DNA from: Candidatus Onthocola gallistercoris
Lineage (GTDB): Bacteria > Bacillota > Clostridia > Lachnospirales > Lachnospiraceae
Direction: 5' to 3'
Assembly: GCA_018715345.1 (NCBI GenBank)
Contig: DVLT01000038.1
Span: 71,614 to 116,897 of the forward strand
Length of the DNA: 45,284 nt
The notes beneath the pieces are model-generated. The model was not told the DNA's origin and did not search any database. It worked only from the letters and a program-made list of their open reading frames with translations. This document shows positions 7,856-15,809 of the stretch, one piece after another. Both the position numbers and the translations under genes were made by a program. Position 1 is the first letter of the stretch, and every line of letters begins with the position of its first letter.

Positions 7856-8116
7856 ATGAATTATACATATATTCTTCAATGTAGCGATGGTACGCTTTAT
7901 ACCGGATGGACCAACCATCTGACGACAAGGGTACGGACGCACAATGCGGGTCGGGGAGCGAAGTATACCCGGTCCCGGACGCCGGTGCGGCTGGTTTATT
8001 TTGAAACTTTGGCGACAAGAGAGGAAGCCATGCATCGGGAGTGGGAGATCAAGCGGATGACCCGTACACAGAAACTGAAGTTGATCGCATCTAAGGGAAT
8101 AAGTGAGGGACTATGA
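7856..8116 (+). CDS. GIY-YIG endonuclease-domain protein (UPF0213/YhbQ-YazA type)
   Basis: This small 86-residue protein is a single GIY-YIG nuclease domain of the UPF0213 family, whose cellular role is poorly defined. The motif is visible as YTYILQC followed by LYTGWT. The helix with the conserved Arg region is RVRTHNAGRGAKYT, and the expected catalytic Glu lies in ETLATREEAMHREW. The ATG at 7856 has GGGGTG five bases upstream; an earlier in-frame ATG at 7814 lies before the -10 box and cannot be used. The stop overlaps the cls start by four bases (ATGA), so the two are translationally coupled, although no functional link between them is obvious. Confidence 0.9.
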   Translation: MNYTYILQCSDGTLYTGWTNHLTTRVRTHNAGRGAKYTRSRTPVRLVYFETLATREEAMHREWEIKRMTRTQKLKLIASKGISEGL

Positions 8117-9636
8117 TAAAAAATAAGACTACAGGGATCGTCAAGGCAGTCATCGTAGCTATAACATTGATTTTGCAGGTGATCTTGCTGTTCATACTCG
8201 TCATGCTTTTCAGGGAAAAGGTGACGTGGGCCTATATTGCGATAGAAGTGCTCAGTGTTATTACCATATTTGCGCTGGTCAATGATACCACTTCCTATAA
8301 TTATTTCTGGATCATCATCGTTTTGGCATTGCCTGTGGTGGGCTTTTGCCTGTACGGCATGTGGGGACGGAAGCGAAAGAACAGCCGTTCCAACCGGCGT
8401 TTTCGGGCGGTGGAACAAAAAGGCTGCGCTTACAAGGTCCAAGATCCAAAGGTTTTGGATGAGATGGTGGAACGCCACAAAGACCGGGCTCAGATCAGCA
8501 AGTATCTGATCAGCGAGAATTTTCCCTTGTATAAAAATACCGATGTCCGTTATTACGAGGTGGGAGAGAAGAAGTTCGAGGCTTTGTTCGCGGATATGGA
8601 GAAGGCGGAAAAGTTCATCTTCCTTGAATATTTTATCGTATCCGAGGGGCAGATATGGGAGCGGACAAAGGAGATCCTTGCCCGGAAGGCGGCCGAGAAA
8701 CTGGAGATACGCCTTTTGGTGGACGATTTTGGCTGTCTGATCATCGACAGCGATGAGATCCGCCATGAGATGGCGGAGATCGGTGTGCGGGTCAGCGTTT
8801 TTGCGCCGATCACGAAAGATGTATCCCGCCTTACGTTTAACTACAGGAATCACCAGAAAATCGCCATCATCGATGGCAATATCGGCTATACCGGCGGGAT
8901 CAACCTGGCGGATGAGTATGCCAACATATACGAACGTTTTGGTCACTGGAAAGATACGGCGGTACGGCTGGAAGGGGATGGCGTCTGGGGATTGACGGAG
9001 ATATTCCTGGAGATGTGGGAGTTTTCAAAAGAAAACGAGGATCTGGATTACGATCGTTACCGTCCGACGATCAGTGTGGAGGCGGATGGATTTGTCCAGC
9101 CCATGGCAGATGGGCCGGCCAACAATCCGGATAATCCCATAGAAGAAACCTATATCCATCTGATCAATAAAGCAAAGGACTATATTTATTTTACAACGCC
9201 TTATCTGGTATTGGATAATACTGTCCTGGACGCGCTGTGCCGGGCGGCCCGGAGCGGTGTGGATGTGCGGATCATCACGCCGAGAAAATACGACAAATGG
9301 TACGTATATATGGTGACTGTATACAATTACGGCAAACTGATCCAGAACGGTATCAAGATTTACGAGTATGTACCCGGTTTCATCCATGCTAAAAATGTGA
9401 TCAGTGACGATGAGTGCGCTGTGTGCGGCTCCATCAATATGGACTACAGAAGTTTTTATCTGCATTATGAGTGCGGTGTGCTTATGACCGATGTTCCGGC
9501 GGTGATGGATATAAAGCAGGACTTTTTGGATACCCAGTCTATCAGCGAACGTATAAGTTACGATATGTGGAAAAAGCGGCCGTTTTGGCAAAAGGTGATC
9601 CAGTGGGTGTTGAGGATTTTTTCACCCATGCTTTAA
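8113..9636 (+). CDS. cls: Cardiolipin synthase (phospholipase D superfamily)
   Basis: Cls condenses two phosphatidylglycerol molecules into cardiolipin and glycerol at the membrane. The 507-residue product begins with two transmembrane segments (about residues 10-32 and 38-60), followed by two phospholipase D domains. The HKD motifs are HQKIAIIDG near residue 247, with a downstream GYTGGINLADEY, and HAKNVISDDE near residue 425, followed by CGSINMDYRSF. Length and order match bacterial Cls of Firmicutes. The start overlaps the stop of the GIY-YIG gene by four bases and the gene ends at a strong terminator. Confidence 0.96.
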   Translation: MIKNKTTGIVKAVIVAITLILQVILLFILVMLFREKVTWAYIAIEVLSVITIFALVNDTTSYNYFWIIIVLALPVVGFCLYGMWGRKRKNSRSNRRFRAVEQKGCAYKVQDPKVLDEMVERHKDRAQISKYLISENFPLYKNTDVRYYEVGEKKFEALFADMEKAEKFIFLEYFIVSEGQIWERTKEILARKAAEKLEIRLLVDDFGCLIIDSDEIRHEMAEIGVRVSVFAPITKDVSRLTFNYRNHQKIAIIDGNIGYTGGINLADEYANIYERFGHWKDTAVRLEGDGVWGLTEIFLEMWEFSKENEDLDYDRYRPTISVEADGFVQPMADGPANNPDNPIEETYIHLINKAKDYIYFTTPYLVLDNTVLDALCRAARSGVDVRIITPRKYDKWYVYMVTVYNYGKLIQNGIKIYEYVPGFIHAKNVISDDECAVCGSINMDYRSFYLHYECGVLMTDVPAVMDIKQDFLDTQSISERISYDMWKKRPFWQKVIQWVLRIFSPML

Positions 9637-9643
9637 AAAAGAT

Positions 9644-9696
9644 GCCCCGCAACAGGCTTTCAGATCAGCTGAAAACCTGTTGCGGGGCTTGTTTTT
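9644..9696. terminator. Strong intrinsic terminator between cls and the hemolysin III gene
   Basis: GCCCCGCAACAGG (9644-9656) pairs with CCTGTTGCGGGGC (9676-9688), 13 perfect pairs, followed by TTGTTTTT. An A run before the left arm lets it work on the minus strand too. Confidence 0.92.
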
Positions 9697-9747
9697 GCTT
9701 TTTAAGCTCTTATGTTTTTATATCCTCCGGGGTTGGCGCCGGCTTTT

Positions 9748-10413
9748 TTAGAAAACAGGCATGACGGCTAAAAATTTGTACATCAGTATAAAGTGGCAGA
9801 TACTGCCGCCCATGACAAACAGATGGAAGATCTCATGGGAACCGAAATTCTTGTGACGGCTATTGAAGATAGGCAGTTTCAGCGCATAGATGACGCCGCC
9901 GACAGTATAGATCAGGCCGCCGGCCAAAAGCCACAGAAAAGCTTCCCGAGGTAAGGCGTTCAATATCTGGGTAAAGGCCAGTACACATGTCCAGCCCATG
10001 CCGATATATAATACCGAAGAAACCCATTTGGGACAGGTGACCCAGAGGGCTTTGAGTAAGATGCCGAACAAGGCGATACCCCAGACGATGGCCAGCAGAA
10101 TATACCCGGTCCGGCCGGGAATGGCAATCAGACATACCGGAGTGTAAGTTCCGGCGATCAGTACGGAAATCATCATATGATCAAATTTTTTTAACCGCTT
10201 ATTGACTTTTTCATTGATATCCAGCGTATGATACAAGGTGCTGGCGGCATATAATAGTAACATACTTACGATAAAAATCGTCAGCGCCACCAGATGTACC
10301 GGCTGGGGTGAAGAAGCGGCCTTGATGATCAGTGGGACCGCAGCGAATAAAGCCATCAGCCATCCGATAAAATGGGTAATGGCACTGCCTGGATCTTTTG
10401 CTTTAAATTTCAT
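9748..10413 (-). CDS. Hemolysin III family (YqfA/PAQR-type) membrane protein
   Basis: This is a polytopic inner-membrane protein of the hemolysin III/PAQR superfamily; the true role in bacteria is unclear and the haemolysin name is historical. The 221-residue product has about seven hydrophobic segments, with the family motifs SAITHFIGWLMAL near the N-terminus, AASTLYHTLD, and a C-terminal HEIFHLFVMGGSICHF. The His and Ser residues that bind zinc in PAQR proteins are present. The ATG at 10413 is chosen because AGAGG lies ten bases upstream; an in-frame GTG at 10431 has no such site. It is a single-gene unit with a strong promoter and an AT-rich palindrome in its leader. Confidence 0.88.
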   Translation of the reverse strand: MKFKAKDPGSAITHFIGWLMALFAAVPLIIKAASSPQPVHLVALTIFIVSMLLLYAASTLYHTLDINEKVNKRLKKFDHMMISVLIAGTYTPVCLIAIPGRTGYILLAIVWGIALFGILLKALWVTCPKWVSSVLYIGMGWTCVLAFTQILNALPREAFLWLLAGGLIYTVGGVIYALKLPIFNSRHKNFGSHEIFHLFVMGGSICHFILMYKFLAVMPVF

Positions 10414-10454
10414 ATGATCACATCCTCTCACAACAAGATGTAGTAATAAAAACT

Positions 10455-10470
10455 ATATTATATATAATAT
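10455..10470. repeat. Perfect 16-bp AT palindrome in the hemolysin III gene leader
   Basis: ATATTATATATAATAT reads the same on both strands. It lies just downstream of the minus-strand -10 box, where a repressor site would be expected. Confidence 0.6.
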
Positions 10471-10471
10471 G

Positions 10472-10499
10472 ATACTACCACATATAATATACATGTCAA
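10472..10499 (-). promoter_or_regulatory. Promoter of the hemolysin III family gene
   Basis: On the minus strand TTGACA (10499-10494), a 16-base spacer, then TAGTAT (10477-10472). The -35 is a perfect consensus. Confidence 0.75.
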
Positions 10500-10560
10500 T
10501 AGAGATTTTGGATAAAATATGAATTTTTTATAAATTTTGGGGCTGATTGTGAAAAAAAGG

Positions 10561-10588
10561 TGGCAAAAGAGATAAAATGTGATATCAT
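10561..10588 (+). promoter_or_regulatory. glmM promoter with hairpin-bearing leader
   Basis: TGGCAA at 10561-10566 and the extended -10 TGATATCAT at 10580-10588. The leader then carries two small hairpins, CAATCGCC/GGCGGTTG (10597-10618 region) and GCATAT/ATATGC (about 10630-10645). Confidence 0.55.
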
Positions 10589-10666
10589 GTTTACAGCAAT
10601 CGCCATAAGGCGGTTGTTTTGGATTATCTCGCATATTACATATGCGTTATCATTAGGAGTGAAATT

Positions 10667-12013
10667 ATGGGAAAATATTTTGGAACAGACGGATTCCGCG
10701 GAGAAGCGAATGTGGATCTGACCGTGGAACATGCATTTAAGGTGGGACGTTATCTGGGATGGTATTTTGGTAAAGAACATAAGGCGCGGGTCGTGATCGG
10801 AAAAGACACGAGACGCTCCAGCTATATGTTTGAGTATGCGCTGGTGGCCGGTCTGACGGCCAGTGGAGCCGATGCGTATCTGCTGCATGTGACCACCACG
10901 CCCAGTGTGGCTTATGTGGTGCGGACAGAAGATTTTGACTGCGGCATCATGATTTCTGCCAGCCACAATCCCTTCTATGACAATGGCATTAAAGTCATCA
11001 ATGCAAAAGGACATAAGATGGAAGCGGATGTGGAGCAGCTTATTGAGGACTATATCGACGGCAAGGTGGACGAACTGCCTTTGGCTACCCGGGAGAATGT
11101 GGGACGTACAGTGGATTATGCCATGGGACGTAATCGGTACATAGGCCATCTGATCTCCATTGCCACCCGTTCCTTTAAAGACAAAAAGGTCGGCCTGGAT
11201 TGTGCCAATGGTTCTGCTTCTGCCATTGCCAAGAGTGTGTTTGACGCCCTGGGCGCCAAAACCTATGTGATCCACGCGGAACCGGACGGAACGAATATCA
11301 ATACAAACTGTGGGTCGACCCATATTGAGACGCTTCAGAAATATGTGAAGGAAAATGGCCTGGATGTGGGATTTGCCTATGATGGGGATGCGGACCGGTG
11401 TATCGCAGTGGACGATGAAGGAAAAGTTGTGGACGGCGACCTGATCATGTATGTCTGCGGAAGATATATGAAGGAAAAAGGCACTTTGAATAATGACACG
11501 GTGGTAACAACCGTCATGTCCAACTTTGGTCTTTATCTGGCTTTGGATGAAGCGGGTATGCGTTATGAAAAGACAGCCGTCGGCGATAAGTATGTTTATG
11601 AAAACATGGTCCAGAACGGACATTCCATCGGCGGCGAACAGTCCGGACATATCATTTTCAGCAAATTGGCCACCACCGGCGACGGCATCCTGACATCCCT
11701 GAAGGTGATGGAAGTCATGCTGGAGAAAAAGGCGAAACTGTCTGAGTTGGTAAAACCGGTACGGATCTATCCCCAGCTTCTTGTCAATGTGCGGGTGCAG
11801 GATAAGCCGGCGGCGCGGAATGATGAGGATGTGAAAGCAGCCATTGCCAAGGTGGAAGAACAACTGGGCAATACGGGACGTATCCTTGTCCGTGAAAGCG
11901 GGACAGAACCGGTGATCCGTGTCATGGTGGAAGCGGAAAATGATGAATTGTGCAGCAAATATGTATATCAGGTGATAGATGTGCTGAAAGCAAAGGGCCA
12001 CGTGGTCGGATGA
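10667..12013 (+). CDS. glmM: Phosphoglucosamine mutase
   Basis: GlmM converts glucosamine 6-phosphate to glucosamine 1-phosphate in the cytoplasm, on the way to UDP-GlcNAc for peptidoglycan and polysaccharides. The 448-residue product has the typical start MGKYFGTDGFRG, the phosphoserine loop ISASHNPFYDNG, the metal loop DGDADRCIAVD, the sugar-binding GGEQSGH and the C-terminal phosphate loop RESGTEPVIRVMVE. AGGAG at 10655-10659 places the start at 10667; the frame is open further upstream but lacks family similarity there. An SmtB-type regulator gene follows within 40 bases. Confidence 0.97.
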   Translation: MGKYFGTDGFRGEANVDLTVEHAFKVGRYLGWYFGKEHKARVVIGKDTRRSSYMFEYALVAGLTASGADAYLLHVTTTPSVAYVVRTEDFDCGIMISASHNPFYDNGIKVINAKGHKMEADVEQLIEDYIDGKVDELPLATRENVGRTVDYAMGRNRYIGHLISIATRSFKDKKVGLDCANGSASAIAKSVFDALGAKTYVIHAEPDGTNINTNCGSTHIETLQKYVKENGLDVGFAYDGDADRCIAVDDEGKVVDGDLIMYVCGRYMKEKGTLNNDTVVTTVMSNFGLYLALDEAGMRYEKTAVGDKYVYENMVQNGHSIGGEQSGHIIFSKLATTGDGILTSLKVMEVMLEKKAKLSELVKPVRIYPQLLVNVRVQDKPAARNDEDVKAAIAKVEEQLGNTGRILVRESGTEPVIRVMVEAENDELCSKYVYQVIDVLKAKGHVVG

Positions 12014-12047
12014 TCGGCGTTGTTAGGACTGGATGGAAGGTGATCGC

Positions 12048-12371
12048 ATGAATGAAGAGTTGTTGGAAGAAGTTCGCAGTAAGATGCCGATGGAGGACGA
12101 TCTGCTGGAAGTGGCGGAGTTGTTCAAAGTATTTGGCGACCTGACACGTGTGAAGATCATATGCGCGCTCAGCAAGTCGGAACTGTGTGTGTCGGATCTG
12201 ACGGAACTTCTGGAGATGAATCAGTCGGCGGTTTCCCATCAACTGAGGCTTTTAAAACAGTCACGGCTGGTCAAGACTAGAAGAGACGGCAAAGTGCGCT
12301 TTTATTCCCTGGCCGATGAGCACATCCAGGAGATCTTTAAAGTGGCTTTTGAACATATTCTGGAAGAATAA
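12048..12371 (+). CDS. ArsR/SmtB-family metal-sensing repressor
   Basis: This is a winged-helix repressor of the ArsR/SmtB family, which leaves DNA when it binds metal. The 107-residue product has the helix-turn-helix LTELLEMNQSAVSHQLRLLK and the wing KTRRDGKVRFYSL. Its C-terminal helix carries Asp90, His92, His103 and Glu106, spaced exactly as the alpha5 zinc site of SmtB (D-x-H-x10-H-x2-E). The CVCDL arsenic/cadmium site is reduced to one Cys (ELCVSDL). This points to Zn(II) or Co(II) rather than arsenite. The start at 12048 has GGAAGG upstream; an in-frame ATG at 12033 is possible. No transporter gene is adjacent, so the target is unknown. Confidence 0.88.
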   Translation: MNEELLEEVRSKMPMEDDLLEVAELFKVFGDLTRVKIICALSKSELCVSDLTELLEMNQSAVSHQLRLLKQSRLVKTRRDGKVRFYSLADEHIQEIFKVAFEHILEE

Positions 12372-12378
12372 GTGACAG

Positions 12379-12441
12379 AAAAAAAGAGGACGCCTGCGGA
12401 CTGTGGATGGCGTATCCACAGGAAGGGCCTCCTCTTTTTTT
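12379..12441. terminator. Bidirectional terminator between the SmtB-like and DUF4250 genes
   Basis: AAAAAAGAGGA on the left pairs with TCCTCTTTTTT on the right; an inner stem CTGTGGAT/ATCCACAG fills the loop. The symmetric A and T runs serve both converging genes. Confidence 0.88.
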
Positions 12442-12488
12442 GCAAAAATATCGGATATCAAAAGACGGCCAAAAAGTGTTTGGCGGGT

Positions 12489-12671
12489 TCAGACAAACTG
12501 GTTATTTTCCGGCTGATATTCATAGTCAATGGCAGCCAGGCGGCTTTTGATCGTATCTTCGGCAATATCATAACTTTTACAGAAATCTGCCAAAGACGGG
12601 CATTCATCCCGGAGTTTCAGATTGACAAAACTTAAAAGCATCACCGGATCTTGAGGCAGGTTTTCGCCCAT
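12489..12671 (-). CDS. DUF4250 domain protein
   Basis: This is a 60-residue protein of a family of unknown function (DUF4250) that is common in Clostridia. The family core is visible as LPQDPVMLLSFVNLKLRDE, followed by a helix-turn-helix-like stretch (SLADFCKSYDIAEDTIKSRL) and the closing YEYQPENNQF. The ATG at 12671 is preceded by GGGAGG, six to seven bases away; in-frame upstream codons lack such a site and lie beyond the likely transcript start. It has its own promoter, back to back with that of cobU. I cannot give a function; the small helical fold might bind nucleic acid. Confidence 0.85.
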   Translation of the reverse strand: MGENLPQDPVMLLSFVNLKLRDECPSLADFCKSYDIAEDTIKSRLAAIDYEYQPENNQFV

Positions 12672-12704
12672 ATCGTTCCCTCCCATATACTGTATTCTGC
12701 CATG

Positions 12705-12733
12705 AGTATAGCATAGACCGGAGCGGCAGGCAA
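12705..12733 (-). promoter_or_regulatory. Promoter of the DUF4250 gene
   Basis: On the minus strand TTGCCT (12733-12728), a 17-base spacer, and TATACT (12710-12705) preceded by TGC, an extended -10. Confidence 0.75.
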
Positions 12734-12748
12734 TCATCGGAAGGTGTG

Positions 12749-12777
12749 TTGTGATTCCAAATCGGGTATGATATACT
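12749..12777 (+). promoter_or_regulatory. Promoter of the cobU operon
   Basis: TTGTGA at 12749-12754, a 17-base spacer, and TATACT at 12772-12777 preceded by TGA. Only 15 bases separate its -35 from the divergent DUF4250 -35. Confidence 0.75.
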
Positions 12778-12803
12778 TTTAATGGTGAATGGAGGGAAAA
12801 TGG

Positions 12804-13364
12804 ATGATATTAGTGACAGGAGGCGCCCGCAGCGGCAAAAGCCGGTTCGCGGAGCAGCTGGCGGAAGCTGCCGGAAGCCGGAGGATTTATATTGCCACGG
12901 GAAAAGTATTTGATGAGGAGATGGCCAGACGGGTGGCAAAGCATAAGATGCGGCGGGGCGATCAATGGCAAACCTATGAAGATCACCGGGGGATCGATGC
13001 GTTTTTGATGGCGCAAGGGGCGTCCTACGATAGTGGTCTGTTGGATTGTGTGACCACCCTTCTTACCAACCTGTTATTTGATCGATTGGGAGATATTCCG
13101 CAAGATTATGATTTTTCCCTTCCAGATTATGACAGTATACAGGCAGACGCATTGGAATATATGGGACGGATACTGGATGGAGCGGAGCAGGCGGCGCTGC
13201 CACTCATTCTTGTCACCAATGAGATCGGTATGGGCGTGGTCCCGGAGACGCCTTTGGGACGGGCCTTCCGGGATATGGCCGGCGCCGCCAACCAATACCT
13301 GGCAGAAAGGGCGGATACGGTTTACTTTGTGGTAAGCGGGATCCCGATGAAGATAAAGGGGTAG
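12804..13364 (+). CDS. cobU: Adenosylcobinamide kinase / guanylyltransferase
   Basis: CobU phosphorylates adenosylcobinamide and then adds GMP, giving adenosylcobinamide-GDP for nucleotide loop assembly. The 186-residue product opens with the P-loop GGARSGKS (residues 6-13). His47 in AKHKMRR matches the His that carries GMP in the Salmonella enzyme. IYIATGKVFDEEM and VTNEIGMGVVPETPLGR are further family motifs. GGAGGG at 12791-12796 supports the ATG at 12804; an ATG five codons earlier lies inside that site. It is the first gene of cobU-cobS-cobC-cobT. No cobalamin riboswitch is seen ahead of it. Confidence 0.95.
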   Translation: MILVTGGARSGKSRFAEQLAEAAGSRRIYIATGKVFDEEMARRVAKHKMRRGDQWQTYEDHRGIDAFLMAQGASYDSGLLDCVTTLLTNLLFDRLGDIPQDYDFSLPDYDSIQADALEYMGRILDGAEQAALPLILVTNEIGMGVVPETPLGRAFRDMAGAANQYLAERADTVYFVVSGIPMKIKG

Positions 13365-13366
13365 AT

Positions 13367-14122
13367 ATGGATACATTTATTTTGGCGCTTCAGCTTTTTA
13401 CGAGCATACCTATTTCCAAATCCGTTGAAGTGAGCGATCAGCGTCTCATAAGGGGCGTACTTTGCTGGCCTTTGATCGGATGGATCATCGGACTGTTCAA
13501 TGTCGTTGTTTATATCCTTGTCCGGGCGTTCCTTCCCCGACCTGCCGCCGCTGCCGCAGCAGTTTTGGCGGAGCTTTGGATGACTCGGGGCTTTCATCTG
13601 GATGGCCTGTGTGATACAGCGGATGCTTTTTTCTCTTCCAGAAGCAAAGAGCGGATGCTGGAGATCATGAAGGACAGCCGGGTGGGCACGTTTGGCGTGA
13701 TCGCCGCCTTTGCCGATCTGGGTATCCGTTTTCTGTTTTTGATGATCTCACAACATCCGCTGTTGTTGCTGGTTACAGCGCCGGCGGCTGGTAAGATGGT
13801 CCAGGCGCTTTTGATGTACCGGGTGAAATATCCCAGAGAGCAGGGATTGGGAAAAAGTTATATCGGGCGGATATCGACCGGGATTTTGTGGGGCTCCACG
13901 GGGTTGGGTGTTGTCAGTCTGGCAGCGGTATGTATATGGATCGGTGGTCTTTCCTATGGTGTAGCGCCGATAGCGGTGTGCCTGATAGCGATGCTTTACA
14001 GGCGCAGCGTACTCCGAAAGATCGATGGCATGACGGGGGATACCATGGGCGCCGGATCCGAGATCGCGGGGATCGCGATCATGGCTGTCCTGACTGCGCT
14101 GGAAGGAGGCGGATGGCTTTGA
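13367..14122 (+). CDS. cobS: Cobalamin-5'-phosphate synthase (adenosylcobinamide-GDP ribazoletransferase)
   Basis: CobS is an integral membrane enzyme that joins adenosylcobinamide-GDP to alpha-ribazole (phosphate). The 251-residue product has several transmembrane segments (for example GWIIGLFNVVVYILVRAFL) and the metal-binding motif HLDGLCDTADAFF, followed by MKDSRVGTFG, both diagnostic of the family. The start lies two bases after the cobU stop, with AAGGGGT inside the end of cobU as ribosome binding site. Its end overlaps the next gene by ten bases. Membrane location and gene order fit the final cobalamin pathway steps. Confidence 0.94.
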   Translation: MDTFILALQLFTSIPISKSVEVSDQRLIRGVLCWPLIGWIIGLFNVVVYILVRAFLPRPAAAAAAVLAELWMTRGFHLDGLCDTADAFFSSRSKERMLEIMKDSRVGTFGVIAAFADLGIRFLFLMISQHPLLLLVTAPAAGKMVQALLMYRVKYPREQGLGKSYIGRISTGILWGSTGLGVVSLAAVCIWIGGLSYGVAPIAVCLIAMLYRRSVLRKIDGMTGDTMGAGSEIAGIAIMAVLTALEGGGWL

Positions 14123-14715
14123 GCCTGTATTTTGTACGTCATGGGGAGACGGAAGCCAACGCCAGACAGGTTTACTATGGCCGTTTGGATGTGGATATCA
14201 ACGCGCGGGGAGAGCGGCACGCCCGGGAAGCGGCAGGTTATCTGGAAGCGGTGGCCTTTGATCGGGTGATCGTCTCGGAAAGGAAACGGACTTGGCAGAC
14301 GGCCCGGGCCATATGCCCGGATGAAGCGATCTGGGAGATCCATCCCGGTTTAAACGAAATGGATTTTGGAGAGTGGGAAGGCATGGATCACCGGGAAGTG
14401 GGAAAGCGGTATCCTGGGACTTACCGAAATTGGTGCGATGACTGGATGCATACCGCCCCGGACGGCGGCGAATGTTTTATGGATATGTATCAGAGGGTAT
14501 GCGCCGCATTTGACGCACTGGACATAAAAGATGGGGAGAATATCCTGATCGTAGGCCATCACGGCCCATTTCAATGCCTTTTTTCAAAGTTTTTGGATGC
14601 GCCGCCCGAAGCCATATGGCATCTGAAATTTCTCCAGGGAAGTTACAGCAAGGTCACATTGGCTGAGGGTTATCCGGTGATCGAAGGGATCAATTTACGA
14701 CACAGGGAAGAATGA
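14113..14715 (+). CDS. cobC: Histidine phosphatase, probable alpha-ribazole phosphatase
   Basis: This is a histidine phosphatase superfamily enzyme that probably removes the 5'-phosphate of alpha-ribazole phosphate or of cobalamin phosphate. The 200-residue product has the active-site LYFVRHGETEAN and the second catalytic His in LIVGHHGPFQ. The specific assignment rests on its place between cobS and cobT, since the superfamily is broad. The ATG at 14113 overlaps the end of cobS by ten bases; a TTG two codons later (14119) has better spacing to AGGAGG and may be the true start. The frame is open further upstream inside cobS but that part is only a shadow. Confidence 0.88.
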   Translation: MALSLYFVRHGETEANARQVYYGRLDVDINARGERHAREAAGYLEAVAFDRVIVSERKRTWQTARAICPDEAIWEIHPGLNEMDFGEWEGMDHREVGKRYPGTYRNWCDDWMHTAPDGGECFMDMYQRVCAAFDALDIKDGENILIVGHHGPFQCLFSKFLDAPPEAIWHLKFLQGSYSKVTLAEGYPVIEGINLRHREE

Positions 14716-14725
14716 AGGTGGAAAG

Positions 14726-15784
14726 ATGACGATAGAAGAACTGGTAGGGCAGATCCAGCCTGCTTGTGCCGAAACCATGGCAGCTGCCCGGAAACGATGG
14801 CGGTATAAATGTATGCCCATAGGCAGCATGGGCGCTTTTCAGGATATGATCGTTTCCATAGCCGGCATGCAGCGAATGGAAATACCGGAAATCCGTGGGA
14901 AGATGGCAATGGTGATAGCAGCAGATAACGGCGTTGTGGAAGAGGGCGTCAGCCAGTCCGGCAGCGAAGTGACCGCACAAGTGGTGGCCAATATGGTGGC
15001 CGGACAGTCCGGCGTGGCCCTTTTGGCTGAATATAATTACTGCCCTTTGTACATCATCAATATGGGGATGAAAACCGAGGAACCCATGGCTGGGGTGGAC
15101 TGGCATCCGCTGATGTACGGCACAGCCAATATGACTAAAGGTCCGGCCATGGATCGGGAGACGGTGGAAAAAGCCATTTTATACGGGGCTGAACGGGTCA
15201 TGAGCATGGCGGACTGCCAGATGGATCTGTTTTCTGTCGGTGAGATGGGCATAGGTAATACGACCACCAGCAGCGCTGTTTTATCGGTGCTTACAGAAAC
15301 TCCACCTCGGGAAGTGACAGGACGGGGCGCCGGCCTATCCGCAGAAGGATTGGAACGGAAGATCTCGGCTATACAACGGGCCATTGATGTCAATCAACCG
15401 GATAAGGCGGATGTGTTGGACGTGTTGTCCAAGGTGGGCGGCCTGGATATCGCCGGTATGGTGGGCTGCTATCTGGGGATCGCCGCCAGCAAGAGGACAG
15501 CGGTGATCGATGGCTTTATCTCTTCAGTGGCCGCATTGGCCGCTGTCAGGCTTTGCCCGGCCTGTAAAGGCTATATGATCGCTTCCCATCGCTCATTGGA
15601 ACCGGGAGCGGCCTTGGCGCTTTCTGAGCTGGGTCTGGATCCGGTTTTGGAAAGCGGTATGCATCTGGGTGAAGGCAGCGGAGCAGTCATGTTTTTTTCG
15701 TTGCTGGAACAGGCATTGTATATTTATAAGAAGCTGCCCAGTTTTGACGAAGGGCATGTGGAGACTTACGAGGAATTTGATTGA
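14726..15784 (+). CDS. cobT: Nicotinate-nucleotide--dimethylbenzimidazole phosphoribosyltransferase
   Basis: CobT transfers the phosphoribosyl group of nicotinate mononucleotide to dimethylbenzimidazole or another base, giving alpha-ribazole phosphate, the lower ligand of cobalamin. The 352-residue length is typical. Motifs include MVIAADNGVVEEGVSQSG, SVGEMGIGNTTTSSA and the C-terminal HLGEGSGAVMFF, whose Glu is the catalytic base in Salmonella CobT. The gene starts ten bases after cobC and ends the cobalamin unit. No genes for corrin ring synthesis are in the window, so the cell may salvage cobinamide or make it elsewhere on the chromosome. Confidence 0.96.
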   Translation: MTIEELVGQIQPACAETMAAARKRWRYKCMPIGSMGAFQDMIVSIAGMQRMEIPEIRGKMAMVIAADNGVVEEGVSQSGSEVTAQVVANMVAGQSGVALLAEYNYCPLYIINMGMKTEEPMAGVDWHPLMYGTANMTKGPAMDRETVEKAILYGAERVMSMADCQMDLFSVGEMGIGNTTTSSAVLSVLTETPPREVTGRGAGLSAEGLERKISAIQRAIDVNQPDKADVLDVLSKVGGLDIAGMVGCYLGIAASKRTAVIDGFISSVAALAAVRLCPACKGYMIASHRSLEPGAALALSELGLDPVLESGMHLGEGSGAVMFFSLLEQALYIYKKLPSFDEGHVETYEEFD

Positions 15785-15809
15785 TTTTTAAATTGTGGGA
15801 TTTGAGGGC

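Noticed and set aside
10496-12001. 501-codon minus-strand frame opposite glmM
   Set aside because: It is antisense to a full GlmM and its product is rich in His and Ile with no family motif, typical of a shadow frame.
12672-12803. Cobalamin riboswitch ahead of cobU
   Set aside because: The gap is too short once two promoters are placed, and no B12-box-like sequence was seen.
13888-14112. N-terminal extension of the cobC product
   Set aside because: The extension lies in another frame of cobS and has no similarity to the phosphatase family.
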